From positions 1-43,925 of the forward strand of contig WQYC01000022.1 in assembly GCA_009781425.1 (NCBI GenBank): a DNA stretch of 43,925 nt. The letters run 5' to 3'. The position numbers were made by a program, and so were the translations under genes. Shown in pieces: positions 23,994 to 31,691 of the stretch. Numbering within the stretch: the stretch's first letter is position 1; every line of letters begins with the position of its first letter. The notes under the pieces were generated by a model. It did no database searches, was not told where the DNA came from, and worked only from the letters and a program-made list of their open reading frames with translations. The DNA is from Oscillospiraceae bacterium (GTDB lineage: Bacteria > Bacillota > Clostridia > Oscillospirales > Ruminococcaceae).

Positions 23994-24007
23994 CAGATAA
24001 TGCTTAT
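23994..24007 (-). repeat. ATAAGCATTATCTG motif after the GNAT gene
   Basis: Identical over 14 bases to a motif just after the 110-residue gene (minus strand, 15137 region) and almost identical to one after the 147-residue gene. In two of the three the TAA stop is part of it. A 14-base match alone could be chance in a window this size. Confidence 0.5.
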
Positions 24008-24477
24008 ACTGCGGGGGTTAATATAAGCTCAAAATATAACTCAGCAAAATCGTTATCGTTATATTTAGGTATTTCATAAAATCCATATTTACGCATTAAA
24101 TGCCGGGAAGCATCTCTGCTATTTTGTGTATCGGCGCAAATCTTATTATATTTCTTTTCCCTCGCGTAACTTAATGCTGTTTTAAACAGCATATCGCCGT
24201 AATTTTTTCCTTGATATTCTTTTAAAACATATAATCTTTTCATTTCAGCGACTTTGTTTTCATTGTCTATCGTTCTGATTGCAACTGTACCGATTAATTG
24301 TTTGTCTTTATATAAGCACCACATACAGCCGTTTGACATATAAGTGTCATTAATGTTTAGAATATCCGAATGTCGACCATGCGGTTCATATTCCCACCCT
24401 AAATCGTTAAAACACGTTTCAAAAAAACGCTCAATATTTTTTTGAAGGTCTTTGCTGTAAACTTTCAAATCAATCAC
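24004..24477 (-). CDS. GNAT-family N-acetyltransferase
   Basis: About 157 residues. I start at GTG 24477 (VIDLKVYSKD), which has an AGGCGG site 7 bases upstream; a GTG at 24513 would also keep the frame but lacks such a site. The acetyl-CoA loop reads RLYVLKEYQGKNYGDMLFKTAL (the Q/RxxGxG/A region), followed by CADTQNSRDASRHLMRKYGF, a typical GNAT C-terminal part. The substrate is not predictable. It sits between accC and accD, where it has no known business, is A/T-rich, and looks like an inserted gene. Confidence 0.8.
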   Translation of the reverse strand: MIDLKVYSKDLQKNIERFFETCFNDLGWEYEPHGRHSDILNINDTYMSNGCMWCLYKDKQLIGTVAIRTIDNENKVAEMKRLYVLKEYQGKNYGDMLFKTALSYAREKKYNKICADTQNSRDASRHLMRKYGFYEIPKYNDNDFAELYFELILTPAV

Positions 24478-24513
24478 ACCAACACCGCCTAATATAAATT
24501 TCCTGCATATCAC

Positions 24514-25869
24514 TTACTTCTTCTCATTGCGCCTCCCCAAGAACCCAATATCATAATTCCCGCTTGTGAATTCCTCATCGCGGAGAAGCTCGAGCTGAAA
24601 ATCAATATTGCAAACAATTCCCTCAATCAGAAACTCCGACAGCGCGACCCGCATTTTTTGAATCGCTTCTGCCCTGTCCTTGCCGCGCACAATCACCTTA
24701 GCGACCATGCTGTCGTAGTTCGGCGGGATTTCATAACCGTGGAAAATCGCGGTGTCAAGCCGAATCCCAAAGCCGCCCGGTACGTGCAGAGCCGTAATTT
24801 TTCCCGGCGACGGACGGAAATCGTTCTTCGGGTCTTCCGCGTTAATTCTGCACTCAATTGCATGACCGTTGAATTTTATGTTCTCCTGCCGAATCCCCTG
24901 CGATTCAAGAGTCTCGCCAGCCGCAACTTTAATCTGCGCTTTAATCAGGTCAACGCCTGTCGCCATCTCGGTTACAGGGTGCTCAACCTGAATCCGCGTG
25001 TTCATTTCCATGAAGTAAAAATCGCCGTGCTTGTCCAGCAGAAACTCAACAGTTCCCGCATTTGTATAATTGCAAGCTTTTGCGCCTTTGATTGCCGCTT
25101 CGCCCATTCTTGCACGAAGCTCCTCAGTCATTACGGCGCAGGGCGATTCCTCGATTAACTTCTGATTGCGTCGCTGTGCGGAGCAGTCGCGCTCGCCGAG
25201 GTGAATAACGTTGCCGTGCTCGTCCGCAAGCAGTTGAATTTCAACGTGGCGCGGATTTTCAACAAGCTTTTCTATATACACATCGTCATTACCGAAAAAC
25301 GCCTTAGCTTCGGTCTGCGCGGCTTGAATCTGGTCGGCTAATTCTTCCTTTTTGTGAACAGGGCGGATTCCTCTTCCGCCGCCGCCCGCCGAAGCCTTAA
25401 TCAGCACAGGGAAGCCAATTTCCGCGGCGATTTTCTCAGCCTCAGAAATATCCTTAACCGCGCCGTCAGAGCCCGGAACAACGGGTACACCCGCTTTTTT
25501 CATAGTGTCCTTGGCATTAGCTTTGTCGCCCATTGCTTCAACAGAGTCTGCGGGCGGGCCTATCCACTTAATGCCGCACTTCTCGCAAAGCCGTATAAAC
25601 GCCGCGTTTTCCGACAGGAAGCCGTAGCCCGGGTGAATCGCCTCCGCGCCTGTAATCTGACACGCCGAAATCAGCGCGTTCATGTTGAGGTAGCTGTCCT
25701 TTGAAGCGGGCGGGCCGAGGCAGACCGATTCATCAGCTATAAGCGTATGGAGAGCGGCTTTGTCCGCTGTCGAATACACCGCAACGGTTTTAATGCCAAG
25801 CTCGCGGCAGGCACGGATAACACGGACGGCGATTTCGCCGCGGTTCGCGATTAAGATTTTTTTGAACAT
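24514..25869 (-). CDS. accC: acetyl-CoA carboxylase, biotin carboxylase subunit
   Basis: ATP-dependent carboxylation of biotin on AccB (established). 451 residues, normal length. It begins MFKKILIANRGEIAVRVIRA. Further motifs: HPGYGFLSENAAF, KASAGGGGRGIRPV (ATP-grasp glycine loop), EKLVENPRHVEIQLLADEHG, EMNTRIQVEHPVTEM and HAIECRINAEDP. Separated from accB by the nucleotidyltransferase, fabZ, hicBA and lipoprotein genes, an unusual layout since accB and accC are usually neighbours. Confidence 0.97.
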   Translation of the reverse strand: MFKKILIANRGEIAVRVIRACRELGIKTVAVYSTADKAALHTLIADESVCLGPPASKDSYLNMNALISACQITGAEAIHPGYGFLSENAAFIRLCEKCGIKWIGPPADSVEAMGDKANAKDTMKKAGVPVVPGSDGAVKDISEAEKIAAEIGFPVLIKASAGGGGRGIRPVHKKEELADQIQAAQTEAKAFFGNDDVYIEKLVENPRHVEIQLLADEHGNVIHLGERDCSAQRRNQKLIEESPCAVMTEELRARMGEAAIKGAKACNYTNAGTVEFLLDKHGDFYFMEMNTRIQVEHPVTEMATGVDLIKAQIKVAAGETLESQGIRQENIKFNGHAIECRINAEDPKNDFRPSPGKITALHVPGGFGIRLDTAIFHGYEIPPNYDSMVAKVIVRGKDRAEAIQKMRVALSEFLIEGIVCNIDFQLELLRDEEFTSGNYDIGFLGRRNEKK

Positions 25870-25887
25870 TTTAGTTTTTCCTTTTTG

Positions 25888-27159
25888 TTAATCTAAGTTG
25901 AGGGGGACTATAAAAACCATATCATCACGATTCGCATATCTGAATCTTTGTAATAATAATGAATTATTATCCATAAATTGCATTTTGGATAAGGAGTCGA
26001 AATAAAAAGTTTTTTCTATTTCATTCGTAAATAAATTAACCACGTGAACTGTTGCGCTAAACAAGTCGAGTCTTCCGTCTCTGAAGTGAAATGCTACACG
26101 TTGTTTATCGGGTGAAATTCTAATGTCTTCTATTCCGGCGGGAAAATCGCTTCTATCAAAAACAAGTTTTGTTTCAAGTGTATCTATATTAGTTGTATAA
26201 ATATAACCGGCAGGACCCACGTAAAAATTACTGTGTTCCGAGTATATAAGATTATTTTCTATATCCATAACCCAAAAATCTGCTGTGTCGGGGAAATCTG
26301 TTTGCTTGCCGGTCGAAAAATCGTACATTCCGATTCCCCAACTCCATTCATAACCGCGAATCCTATATATAAATCTATTTTCATCAATCTGTCTTACAAA
26401 GTTATAAAAACGCCATGCACCGATATTATTATAAGACAGATACCATCTGCCTTCTTCGTCATATTCCCGCGCTTCTTCCGGTGTAGGCGGGAGCAGTTCA
26501 ATTAATTCGCCGCCAACTTCTTCAAAAATACCGCCGTCAATATGCCTCAGCACACGATTATTCATTACATTTTCAAATCTGTCTTCACCAATAAATTCTG
26601 TTTGAATTTCATTAACGGTAATATAAGTTTTATAATAGTATTCTCTGTAAGATGAAGAATCTCGAGTATAAGAATAAATATAGATTCCGTTGTCAGGACA
26701 TTGCTGAAAACCACCGGTCAAGTGACCATCTAACTGTTCTGAAATTATAACTCGTTGTTCTGACATATCATACACATCAATATCACTGCCTACCCAAGTT
26801 CTGTTATTACCGACACCTGATAATCTAATAGAACCTATAAATAAATATCTGTCTTCAATAATAATAACAGAATTAGTTGTGTTATTATTTCCATGATTTA
26901 ACATCTTTGTAATATTAATTTCAATTATATCATCTTCTAAAATATTAATATAGTTTACAGGTTTAGGTTCTTCCTCAACCACTGGCGGGGCTGTCGTAGT
27001 TACAGGCGGCGCGGTGGTTGTTATGATTTCGGGTTCGGTTGGGATTTCTACCTGTTCTTCTGTGATTTCAGGCGGTTCTTCGGGAGCATCAAGCGGCGCA
27101 GGTTCTCCCGCGCAAGCGGAAAAAAGCAGAACAACTATTAGAAACAATATAATTTTCAT
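25888..27159 (-). CDS. lipoprotein with probable beta-propeller domain
   Basis: About 423 residues from the ATG at 27159 (MKIILFLIVVLLFSACAGEP); a GGGAG site lies upstream, so the GTG at 27174 is not needed. The lipobox is LFSAC, so the Cys is lipidated and the protein faces outward. A Pro/Thr-rich linker of about 50 residues follows (TTTAPPVTTTAPP), then repeated WD/TolB-like strands such as ISPDKQRVAFHFRDGRLDLF. No enzyme motif is visible. It lies between hicA and accC and may be part of the same inserted block. Confidence 0.7.
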   Translation of the reverse strand: MKIILFLIVVLLFSACAGEPAPLDAPEEPPEITEEQVEIPTEPEIITTTAPPVTTTAPPVVEEEPKPVNYINILEDDIIEINITKMLNHGNNNTTNSVIIIEDRYLFIGSIRLSGVGNNRTWVGSDIDVYDMSEQRVIISEQLDGHLTGGFQQCPDNGIYIYSYTRDSSSYREYYYKTYITVNEIQTEFIGEDRFENVMNNRVLRHIDGGIFEEVGGELIELLPPTPEEAREYDEEGRWYLSYNNIGAWRFYNFVRQIDENRFIYRIRGYEWSWGIGMYDFSTGKQTDFPDTADFWVMDIENNLIYSEHSNFYVGPAGYIYTTNIDTLETKLVFDRSDFPAGIEDIRISPDKQRVAFHFRDGRLDLFSATVHVVNLFTNEIEKTFYFDSLSKMQFMDNNSLLLQRFRYANRDDMVFIVPLNLD

Positions 27160-27170
27160 AGCGTTCTCCC

Positions 27171-27395
27171 TCACAACAAATCATTATATTCATCAACACT
27201 TATTTTAATTTCGTTTAAAATTTTCCGCAACAACGGTCGCGGTATATCTTTCCCCGTATGAAACGGAATCGTAGTCGTTCTGCCGTCCTCGTGCCGATAG
27301 AAAGCATGACTGCCTTTTTGCCGCATTTTAGCAAAACCTAATTTTAAAATCAGTTTTTCTAAGCTCACCGCATTAACTAAAACTAAACGGCTCAT
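27171..27395 (-). CDS. hicA: HicA-type mRNA interferase toxin
   Basis: 74 residues. The HicA dsRBD-like fold is recognisable: GFAKMRQKGSHAFYRHEDG with catalytic His30, then TTTIPFHTGKDIPRPLLRKIL. The N-terminus (MSRLVLVNAVSLEKLILKLG) is slightly longer than in typical members. It overlaps the hicB stop by 4 bases, so the antitoxin is made first. The pair sits inside the fatty acid synthesis cluster. Confidence 0.85.
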   Translation of the reverse strand: MSRLVLVNAVSLEKLILKLGFAKMRQKGSHAFYRHEDGRTTTIPFHTGKDIPRPLLRKILNEIKISVDEYNDLL

Positions 27396-27616
27396 ATAGC
27401 GACCTCAATTTGCGAAATCCCTGCAAATATCGGAATACTTTTCACTTCCTCTTCGCCCATTACTTCAAGACACAACGAAACAACTTCCTTTAATTTTTCC
27501 TGTAAATCGTCAATAGTTTCCGCGCAGGTATGCGCTCCCGTTATTCCGGGAACACTGCCGATATACATACCGCTTTCGATGTCTTTTTCAATATATGCCG
27601 TGTAATTTTGTTTCAT
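27392..27616 (-). CDS. hicB: HicB-family antitoxin
   Basis: 74 residues: the partial RNase H-like fold of HicB (YTAYIEKDIESGMYIGSVPG, ITGAHTCAETIDDLQEKLKE). There is no obvious C-terminal DNA-binding domain, so autoregulation by this copy may be weak. It precedes hicA, the reverse of the E. coli order though it occurs elsewhere. An AGGAGG ribosome site lies 10 bases after the fabZ stop. Confidence 0.85.
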   Translation of the reverse strand: MKQNYTAYIEKDIESGMYIGSVPGITGAHTCAETIDDLQEKLKEVVSLCLEVMGEEEVKSIPIFAGISQIEVAI

Positions 27617-27625
27617 AAGAACCTC

Positions 27626-28051
27626 CTACTTAATAGCAAAAGATATTTCCGCACTCACAGCCTTCTCGCCATTAACAGTCGCCAAGCCCTTTCCGATACC
27701 TACAGGGCCTTTCACCTTTATAATCTCAACTTCAAGCTTTAATTCATCACCCGGCACTACCTGCTTACGGAATTTCGCTTCCTTTACGCCGCCGAAAAAG
27801 CCGATTTTGCCTTTGTTTTCGGGCATTGCAAGCATGGCACACGCGCCCGCCTGCGCGAGCATTTCGAGCATAAGAACACCCGGCACGACAGGATAATCGG
27901 GGAAATGCCCCTTGAACCAAAAGTCGTCGGCTTTTATCTGCTTCTTCGCGACAACGCGCTTGCCCACTTCCATTTCAACGATTTCGTCGATTAACAGAAA
28001 CGGGTCGCGGTGAGGGATTATTTTTTTGATTTCTTCTTGATTTAGTTTCAT
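27626..28051 (-). CDS. fabZ: 3-hydroxyacyl-ACP dehydratase FabZ
   Basis: Removes water from hydroxyacyl-ACP in chain elongation (established). 141 residues. The motif HRDPFLLIDEIVEMEVGKR is followed by HFPDYPVVPGVLMLEMLAQAG, with catalytic His and Glu. It starts MKLNQEEIKKIIPHRDPFLL; its ATG overlaps the preceding nucleotidyltransferase stop by 4 bases (ATGA). Confidence 0.96.
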   Translation of the reverse strand: MKLNQEEIKKIIPHRDPFLLIDEIVEMEVGKRVVAKKQIKADDFWFKGHFPDYPVVPGVLMLEMLAQAGACAMLAMPENKGKIGFFGGVKEAKFRKQVVPGDELKLEVEIIKVKGPVGIGKGLATVNGEKAVSAEISFAIK

Positions 28052-28779
28052 GATTGCTCCTTAAGTAACAGTTTTTCGACTTCATCATGCAGAGCGTGTA
28101 ACACTCTGTCTTTGCTGTCTTTAATGTCTTTGTCCCACTTATCACTATTTGTAAAATAAATAACTGATAAAGGCGGTTCTGTGTAAGCATTTAACAAGTC
28201 TTTAATTGTCAGCGGATATTGATTTGTGAATGAATATCTTTCTAATCTCAACGCAAACATCAAAGGCTTTAATACCCATGTTTTAATCTTTTGAAATGTT
28301 AATTTTTCTTCCGATTCATTTACAGTTATATAATGCCTGATACTTAATAATACCTCGGCAAGAAATTCTTTGTAAATCTTATCGGCTTCCTCTTTCCGTA
28401 TCGCTCTGACAGCAATATTTTCCCCGAATAATAATACAGCTTCAAAATAAATGATTGGATATGTTAGAAATTTTGAAAAACAACTACTGTTAAATTCATC
28501 AAGCGTAAGACACTGCGGATTTAATTCCGTCTGCCTACAAACGACGGACAGTTTTTGAGATATTAAACCAACCTTACTTAATATTCCCGAATTCAATTGC
28601 TTAAAAACACACCAAATGTCTAAATCCGAATTTTCAGCGGCTTCTCCTCTTGCATAACTGCCTGTCAAAAAAACACTCACAACATTATTCTGTTCTGCTT
28701 CATTTAGTTCGCTTACAAATGTGTTTATTGATCCTTTGTAATCCCATGAAACATTATTATACGGTATTTGTTTTTTCAT
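28048..28779 (-). CDS. nucleotidyltransferase-domain protein
   Basis: 243 residues. The pol-beta superfamily motif is LTGSYARGEAAENSDLDIWCVF near residues 37-58 (GS...G...SDxD), enough for the metal-binding fold. The rest, including many aromatic and Lys residues, matches no group I can name. Such proteins may adenylylate antibiotics or act in MNT/HEPN toxin systems; no HEPN partner is seen next to it. It lies between accB and fabZ and is A/T-rich compared with them. The AccB gene ends 2 bases upstream and fabZ starts within its stop. Confidence 0.75.
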   Translation of the reverse strand: MKKQIPYNNVSWDYKGSINTFVSELNEAEQNNVVSVFLTGSYARGEAAENSDLDIWCVFKQLNSGILSKVGLISQKLSVVCRQTELNPQCLTLDEFNSSCFSKFLTYPIIYFEAVLLFGENIAVRAIRKEEADKIYKEFLAEVLLSIRHYITVNESEEKLTFQKIKTWVLKPLMFALRLERYSFTNQYPLTIKDLLNAYTEPPLSVIYFTNSDKWDKDIKDSKDRVLHALHDEVEKLLLKEQS

Positions 28780-28780
28780 T

Positions 28781-29233
28781 TTATTCTATTCTTATCAGCT
28801 TCTTATCAAACTCAACAGCCTCGCCGTCCTTAACGAGAATTTCTTTTACTGTCCCTGCGAATTCGCTGTTAATCTCGTTCATCAGCTTCATGCTTTCGAC
28901 TATGCAGACGACTTGTCCTTTTTCGATTTTGTCGCCGACCTTAACGAATGCGGGCTTGTCGGGTGCGGGTGCGGCGTAAAATGTACCGATAATCGGCGAT
29001 TTTACGAAATTCCCGGATACTTCTGTAGGGCGCGACGCCTCCGGCGCGCCGGCAACGATATTCGGCGTGCCGAGGGCGTCACGCCCTACAACAGGCGCGG
29101 GAACCGCGCTGACGATTTGCGTTTCCGGCATACCGAGCTCAATTTCGAGTTCGCCGTCTTTCACGTAAATATACGAGAGCTTTTTCGATTCTAAAATGTT
29201 CGCGAGTTCTTTTGTCGTTTTGATGATGTCCAT
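28781..29233 (-). CDS. accB: biotin carboxyl carrier protein of acetyl-CoA carboxylase
   Basis: 150 residues from ATG 29233 (MDIIKTTKELAN), chosen for the AAAGGG ribosome site; the frame continues upstream through repeats and is rejected there. The biotinyl domain has ESMKLMNE with Lys116 as the biotin site. Residues about 40-75 form the mobile linker, and residues about 49-70 (GRDALGTPNIVAGAPEASRP) are encoded by a GTAGGG hairpin repeat (29025-29089). The linker is thus of repeat origin while the reading frame is kept. Confidence 0.95.
   Translation of the reverse strand: MDIIKTTKELANILESKKLSYIYVKDGELEIELGMPETQIVSAVPAPVVGRDALGTPNIVAGAPEASRPTEVSGNFVKSPIIGTFYAAPAPDKPAFVKVGDKIEKGQVVCIVESMKLMNEINSEFAGTVKEILVKDGEAVEFDKKLIRIE
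29025..29089 (-). repeat. GTAGGG hairpin repeat inside accB
   Basis: 65 bases with inverted ends: GTAGGGCGTGACGCCC at one end and GTAGGGCGCGACGCC on the other strand at the other, about 21 of 26 bases identical over the full arms, with a GGCAACGATATTC loop. In-frame with accB (no stop, 22 codons). Confidence 0.8.
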
Positions 29234-29246
29234 AATATTCCCTTTC

Positions 29247-29272
29247 TTCGGACGCGCAATGCGCGCCCCTAC
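29247..29272 (-). repeat. GTAGGG hairpin repeat at the fabF/accB joint
   Basis: Minus strand GTAGGGGCGCGCATTGCGCG-TCCGAA, stem of CGCGC/GCGCG type. Its TAG is the fabF stop. A sister copy (ACTCGCACTGCGAGT core) lies at 31321-31346. Confidence 0.75.
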
Positions 29273-30498
29273 AGTTTTTTGAAGCATATTGATGCGTTGT
29301 GTCCGCCGAAGCCGAGCGAGTTCGATACTGCGGCGTTGATTTGCATTTCCTTGCATTTTTCTGTAACGTAGTCCAAGTCACATTCGGGGTCAGCGACCTT
29401 AAAGCCCGCTGTCTTGTGAACGAAATTATTTTGCATTTGCAAAACCGTTGCAATCGCTTCAACGCCGCTTGCCGCGCCGAGCAGGTGCCCCGTCAGCGAC
29501 TTTGTTGAGTTGATTGCAAGCTTTTGCGCGTGCTCGCCGAAAACTGCTTTAATCGCCATTGTTTCAATTCTATCATTCGGCGGTGTTGACGTGCCGTGCG
29601 CGTTGATATAATTCACGTCCTCAGGCTTTAAGCCCGCTTCATTCACCGCAAGCTCCATCGCTTTTGCGCCGCCGCAGCCGTCGGGGCTGGGGCTGGTTTC
29701 GTGGTAAGCATCGCAGGTAGAGCCGTAACCCGCAAGCTCCGCGTAAATCTTCGCGCCGCGCGCTTTTGCGTGCTCGTATTCCTCTAAAATTACAATCCCT
29801 GCGCCCTCACCCATGACGAAGCCGTTGCGCTCCTTATCGAACGGAATCGAGGCTCTGTCGGGGTCTTTTGAGGTTGTCATTGCTGTCATATTGTTAAATG
29901 CCGCGTAAGAAAAGCCGATTGAGCAAGCCTCAACGCCGCCTGAAATTGCAACGTCAAGATAGCCGTGCTTAATTGCGCGGAACGCCTCGCCGAGCGCGTG
30001 ATTCGCGCTTGCACAAGCCGAAACAGGGCAGTAATTCGAGCCCTTAAAGCCTGTTTTAATCGCTGTAATCCCTGCCGCCATATTACCTATCATCATCGGA
30101 ATTGTGAACACGTTAACACGCTTGTAGCCCTTGTTGTGATACACCTGCATTTGCTCGTCGGTGGTTTCAATACCGCCGATTCCCGAAGCGATTATAACGC
30201 CGCAACGGTACGGGTCTAAATCCTTGAAGTCCGTCCCGCAGTCTTCCAGTGCCTTTTTCGAGGCGTAAACAGCGTACTGCGTTAATTTGTCAGTACGGCG
30301 CAGCTCTTTCTTCTCGAAATACTCAGTAGGGTCGAAGTCCTTAACCCGCGCACTGACCCACTTCTCGTCAGTCTGCCCGGGGAACCACTCCTCAAGCGTG
30401 AAGCCGTGCGTTCCGCTTTTGAGATTCCCGAGAAAAGCTTCAATATCGTTTCCAATCGGGCTTAAAACCCCAAGCCCTGTAATTACTACTCGTTTCAA
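29269..30498 (-). CDS. fabF: beta-ketoacyl-ACP synthase II
   Basis: Extends the acyl chain by condensation with malonyl-ACP (established). 409 residues. It starts MKRVVITGLGVLSPIGNDIE. Active Cys162 lies in VSACASANHALG; the two His are in NAHGTSTPPND and KSLTGHLLGAASG. The C-terminus SNSLGFGGHNASICFKKL is standard. A GGAG site lies upstream. Gap to fabG contains a 55-base GTAGGG repeat. The stop codon TAG is part of the repeat at 29247-29272. Confidence 0.97.
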   Translation of the reverse strand: MKRVVITGLGVLSPIGNDIEAFLGNLKSGTHGFTLEEWFPGQTDEKWVSARVKDFDPTEYFEKKELRRTDKLTQYAVYASKKALEDCGTDFKDLDPYRCGVIIASGIGGIETTDEQMQVYHNKGYKRVNVFTIPMMIGNMAAGITAIKTGFKGSNYCPVSACASANHALGEAFRAIKHGYLDVAISGGVEACSIGFSYAAFNNMTAMTTSKDPDRASIPFDKERNGFVMGEGAGIVILEEYEHAKARGAKIYAELAGYGSTCDAYHETSPSPDGCGGAKAMELAVNEAGLKPEDVNYINAHGTSTPPNDRIETMAIKAVFGEHAQKLAINSTKSLTGHLLGAASGVEAIATVLQMQNNFVHKTAGFKVADPECDLDYVTEKCKEMQINAAVSNSLGFGGHNASICFKKL

Positions 30499-30522
30499 TA
30501 TTTTTATCTCCTTTTTCGATAC

Positions 30523-30577
30523 GTAGGGAACGCATTAATGCGTTCCATATTTCGGAACGGATAAATCCGTTCCCTAC
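30523..30577 (-). repeat. GTAGGG double-hairpin repeat between fabG and fabF
   Basis: Typical 55-base copy. Two perfect palindromes, GGAACGCATTAATGCGTTCC and GGAACGGATTTATCCGTTCC, lie between GTAGGG ends. It lies 4 bases after the fabG stop. Confidence 0.85.
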
Positions 30578-30581
30578 AGTC

Positions 30582-31307
30582 TTACATAGACAATCCGCCA
30601 CTAATTTCTATTACCTGCCCTGTAATGTACGCTGAATCCTTACCTGCCAAAAACGAGACTAAGCCTGCGATTTCATCGACTGTGCCGTAACGCTTCATAG
30701 CTATTAAATTCAGAATCGCCGCTTTTTGCTCATCGGTGAGCGCGTCGGTCATAGGTGTTTGAATAAAGCCCGGTGCAATCGCGTTTACCGCGATTCCGCG
30801 CGGTCCGAATTCCTTCGCCGCGCTCTTAGTCATGCCGATTACTGCGGCTTTAGACGCGCTATAATTAAACTGCCCTGCATTTCCGTGCAAACCCGCCACA
30901 GACGAGACATTAATCACTCTGCCGCTTCTCTGCTTCATCATGACCGCGCAAACCTGCTTCATCATATTAAACACGCTTTTTTGATTCACTGCGATGACTA
31001 AATCGTAGTTCTCCTCGGACATTCTCGCAAGAAGACCGTCCCGCGTGATTCCCGCGTTGTTGACTAACACGTCGAGCGTCCCGAAGCGTTCTTTTATGCT
31101 TTTCACCATAGCTTCGCAGTCGTCGTGCTTGGAAACATCGGCAGGGAAGCACTCGGCTTCTACGCCGAATTCCTTGCACTTGCCTGCAGTTTCGGCGAGC
31201 GCGTCCGCGTTCAAGTCGTTCAGCGCGACATTGAAACCGTCTTTCGCAAGCCTAAGCGCGATTTCCGCGCCGATTCCCCTACCTGCGCCTGTTATAATTG
31301 CTGTCAT
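30582..31307 (-). CDS. fabG: 3-oxoacyl-ACP reductase
   Basis: NADPH-dependent reduction of ketoacyl-ACP, SDR family (established). 241 residues. TGAGRGIGAEIALRLA is the cofactor loop, NNAG follows, Ser in VSSVAGLHG and YSASKAAVIG give the catalytic Ser-Tyr-Lys. The C-terminus YITGQVIEISGGLSM is standard. Its start overlaps the 3' end of the 127-residue membrane gene by 29 bases. A GGAG site lies upstream, next to the repeat at 31321. Confidence 0.97.
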   Translation of the reverse strand: MTAIITGAGRGIGAEIALRLAKDGFNVALNDLNADALAETAGKCKEFGVEAECFPADVSKHDDCEAMVKSIKERFGTLDVLVNNAGITRDGLLARMSEENYDLVIAVNQKSVFNMMKQVCAVMMKQRSGRVINVSSVAGLHGNAGQFNYSASKAAVIGMTKSAAKEFGPRGIAVNAIAPGFIQTPMTDALTDEQKAAILNLIAMKRYGTVDEIAGLVSFLAGKDSAYITGQVIEISGGLSM

Positions 31308-31662
31308 GTTTTTCTCCTTTTTCGGACTCGCAGTGCGAGTCCCTACTGTAAATATATAAAGCTGTCATATTTATTGCCGTCATAATTGCTCCGAACGCGA
31401 TGAAATAATAAGTCTCGTTGTTCAGCGCGGCGAAGCGTTCGAGCTTGAACTCGAACAGAAGCATAGTCGCTATAAGTTGAATATACGCGCCGATTAGCAA
31501 GAACCGCGTAACCGCGAACCGCCTGATTGAAGTCAAAACCGCGAAGATAATTATTTGCGCGAAAACTACCAAGAACGCCGTTTGTAATGCGCCGTTGATG
31601 AGCACGTAGCTGTTTTCCATAAGCTTACGGTGCAAAGCCGCCGCCCAAATCACCTGCGGCAA
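31279..31662 (-). CDS. small membrane protein, start uncertain
   Basis: Between fabK and fabG. The frame is open with three hydrophobic segments: LINGALQTAFLVVFAQIIIF, FLLIGAYIQLIATMLLF and YYFIAFGAIMTAINMTALYI. No ATG has a ribosome site; TTG 31662 is the first listed start, the ATG at 31620 is internal, and the frame extends upstream into fabK without a stop, where an ATT or another codon after CAGGAATT could serve. The last 20 or so residues (YSRDSHCESEKG and on) are encoded by a GTAGGG repeat and fabG start region. Function unknown. Confidence 0.5.
   Translation of the reverse strand: MPQVIWAAALHRKLMENSYVLINGALQTAFLVVFAQIIIFAVLTSIRRFAVTRFLLIGAYIQLIATMLLFEFKLERFAALNNETYYFIAFGAIMTAINMTALYIYSRDSHCESEKGEKHDSNYNRRR
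31321..31346 (-). repeat. GTAGGG hairpin repeat upstream of fabG
   Basis: Minus strand GTAGGGACTCGCACTGCGAG-TCCGAA. Perfect stem GACTCGCA/TGCGAGTC around a short loop. Translated as the C-terminus of the small membrane protein. Confidence 0.8.
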
Positions 31663-31691
31663 AAACGAAAATTGTATTATTAAAGAACAGA

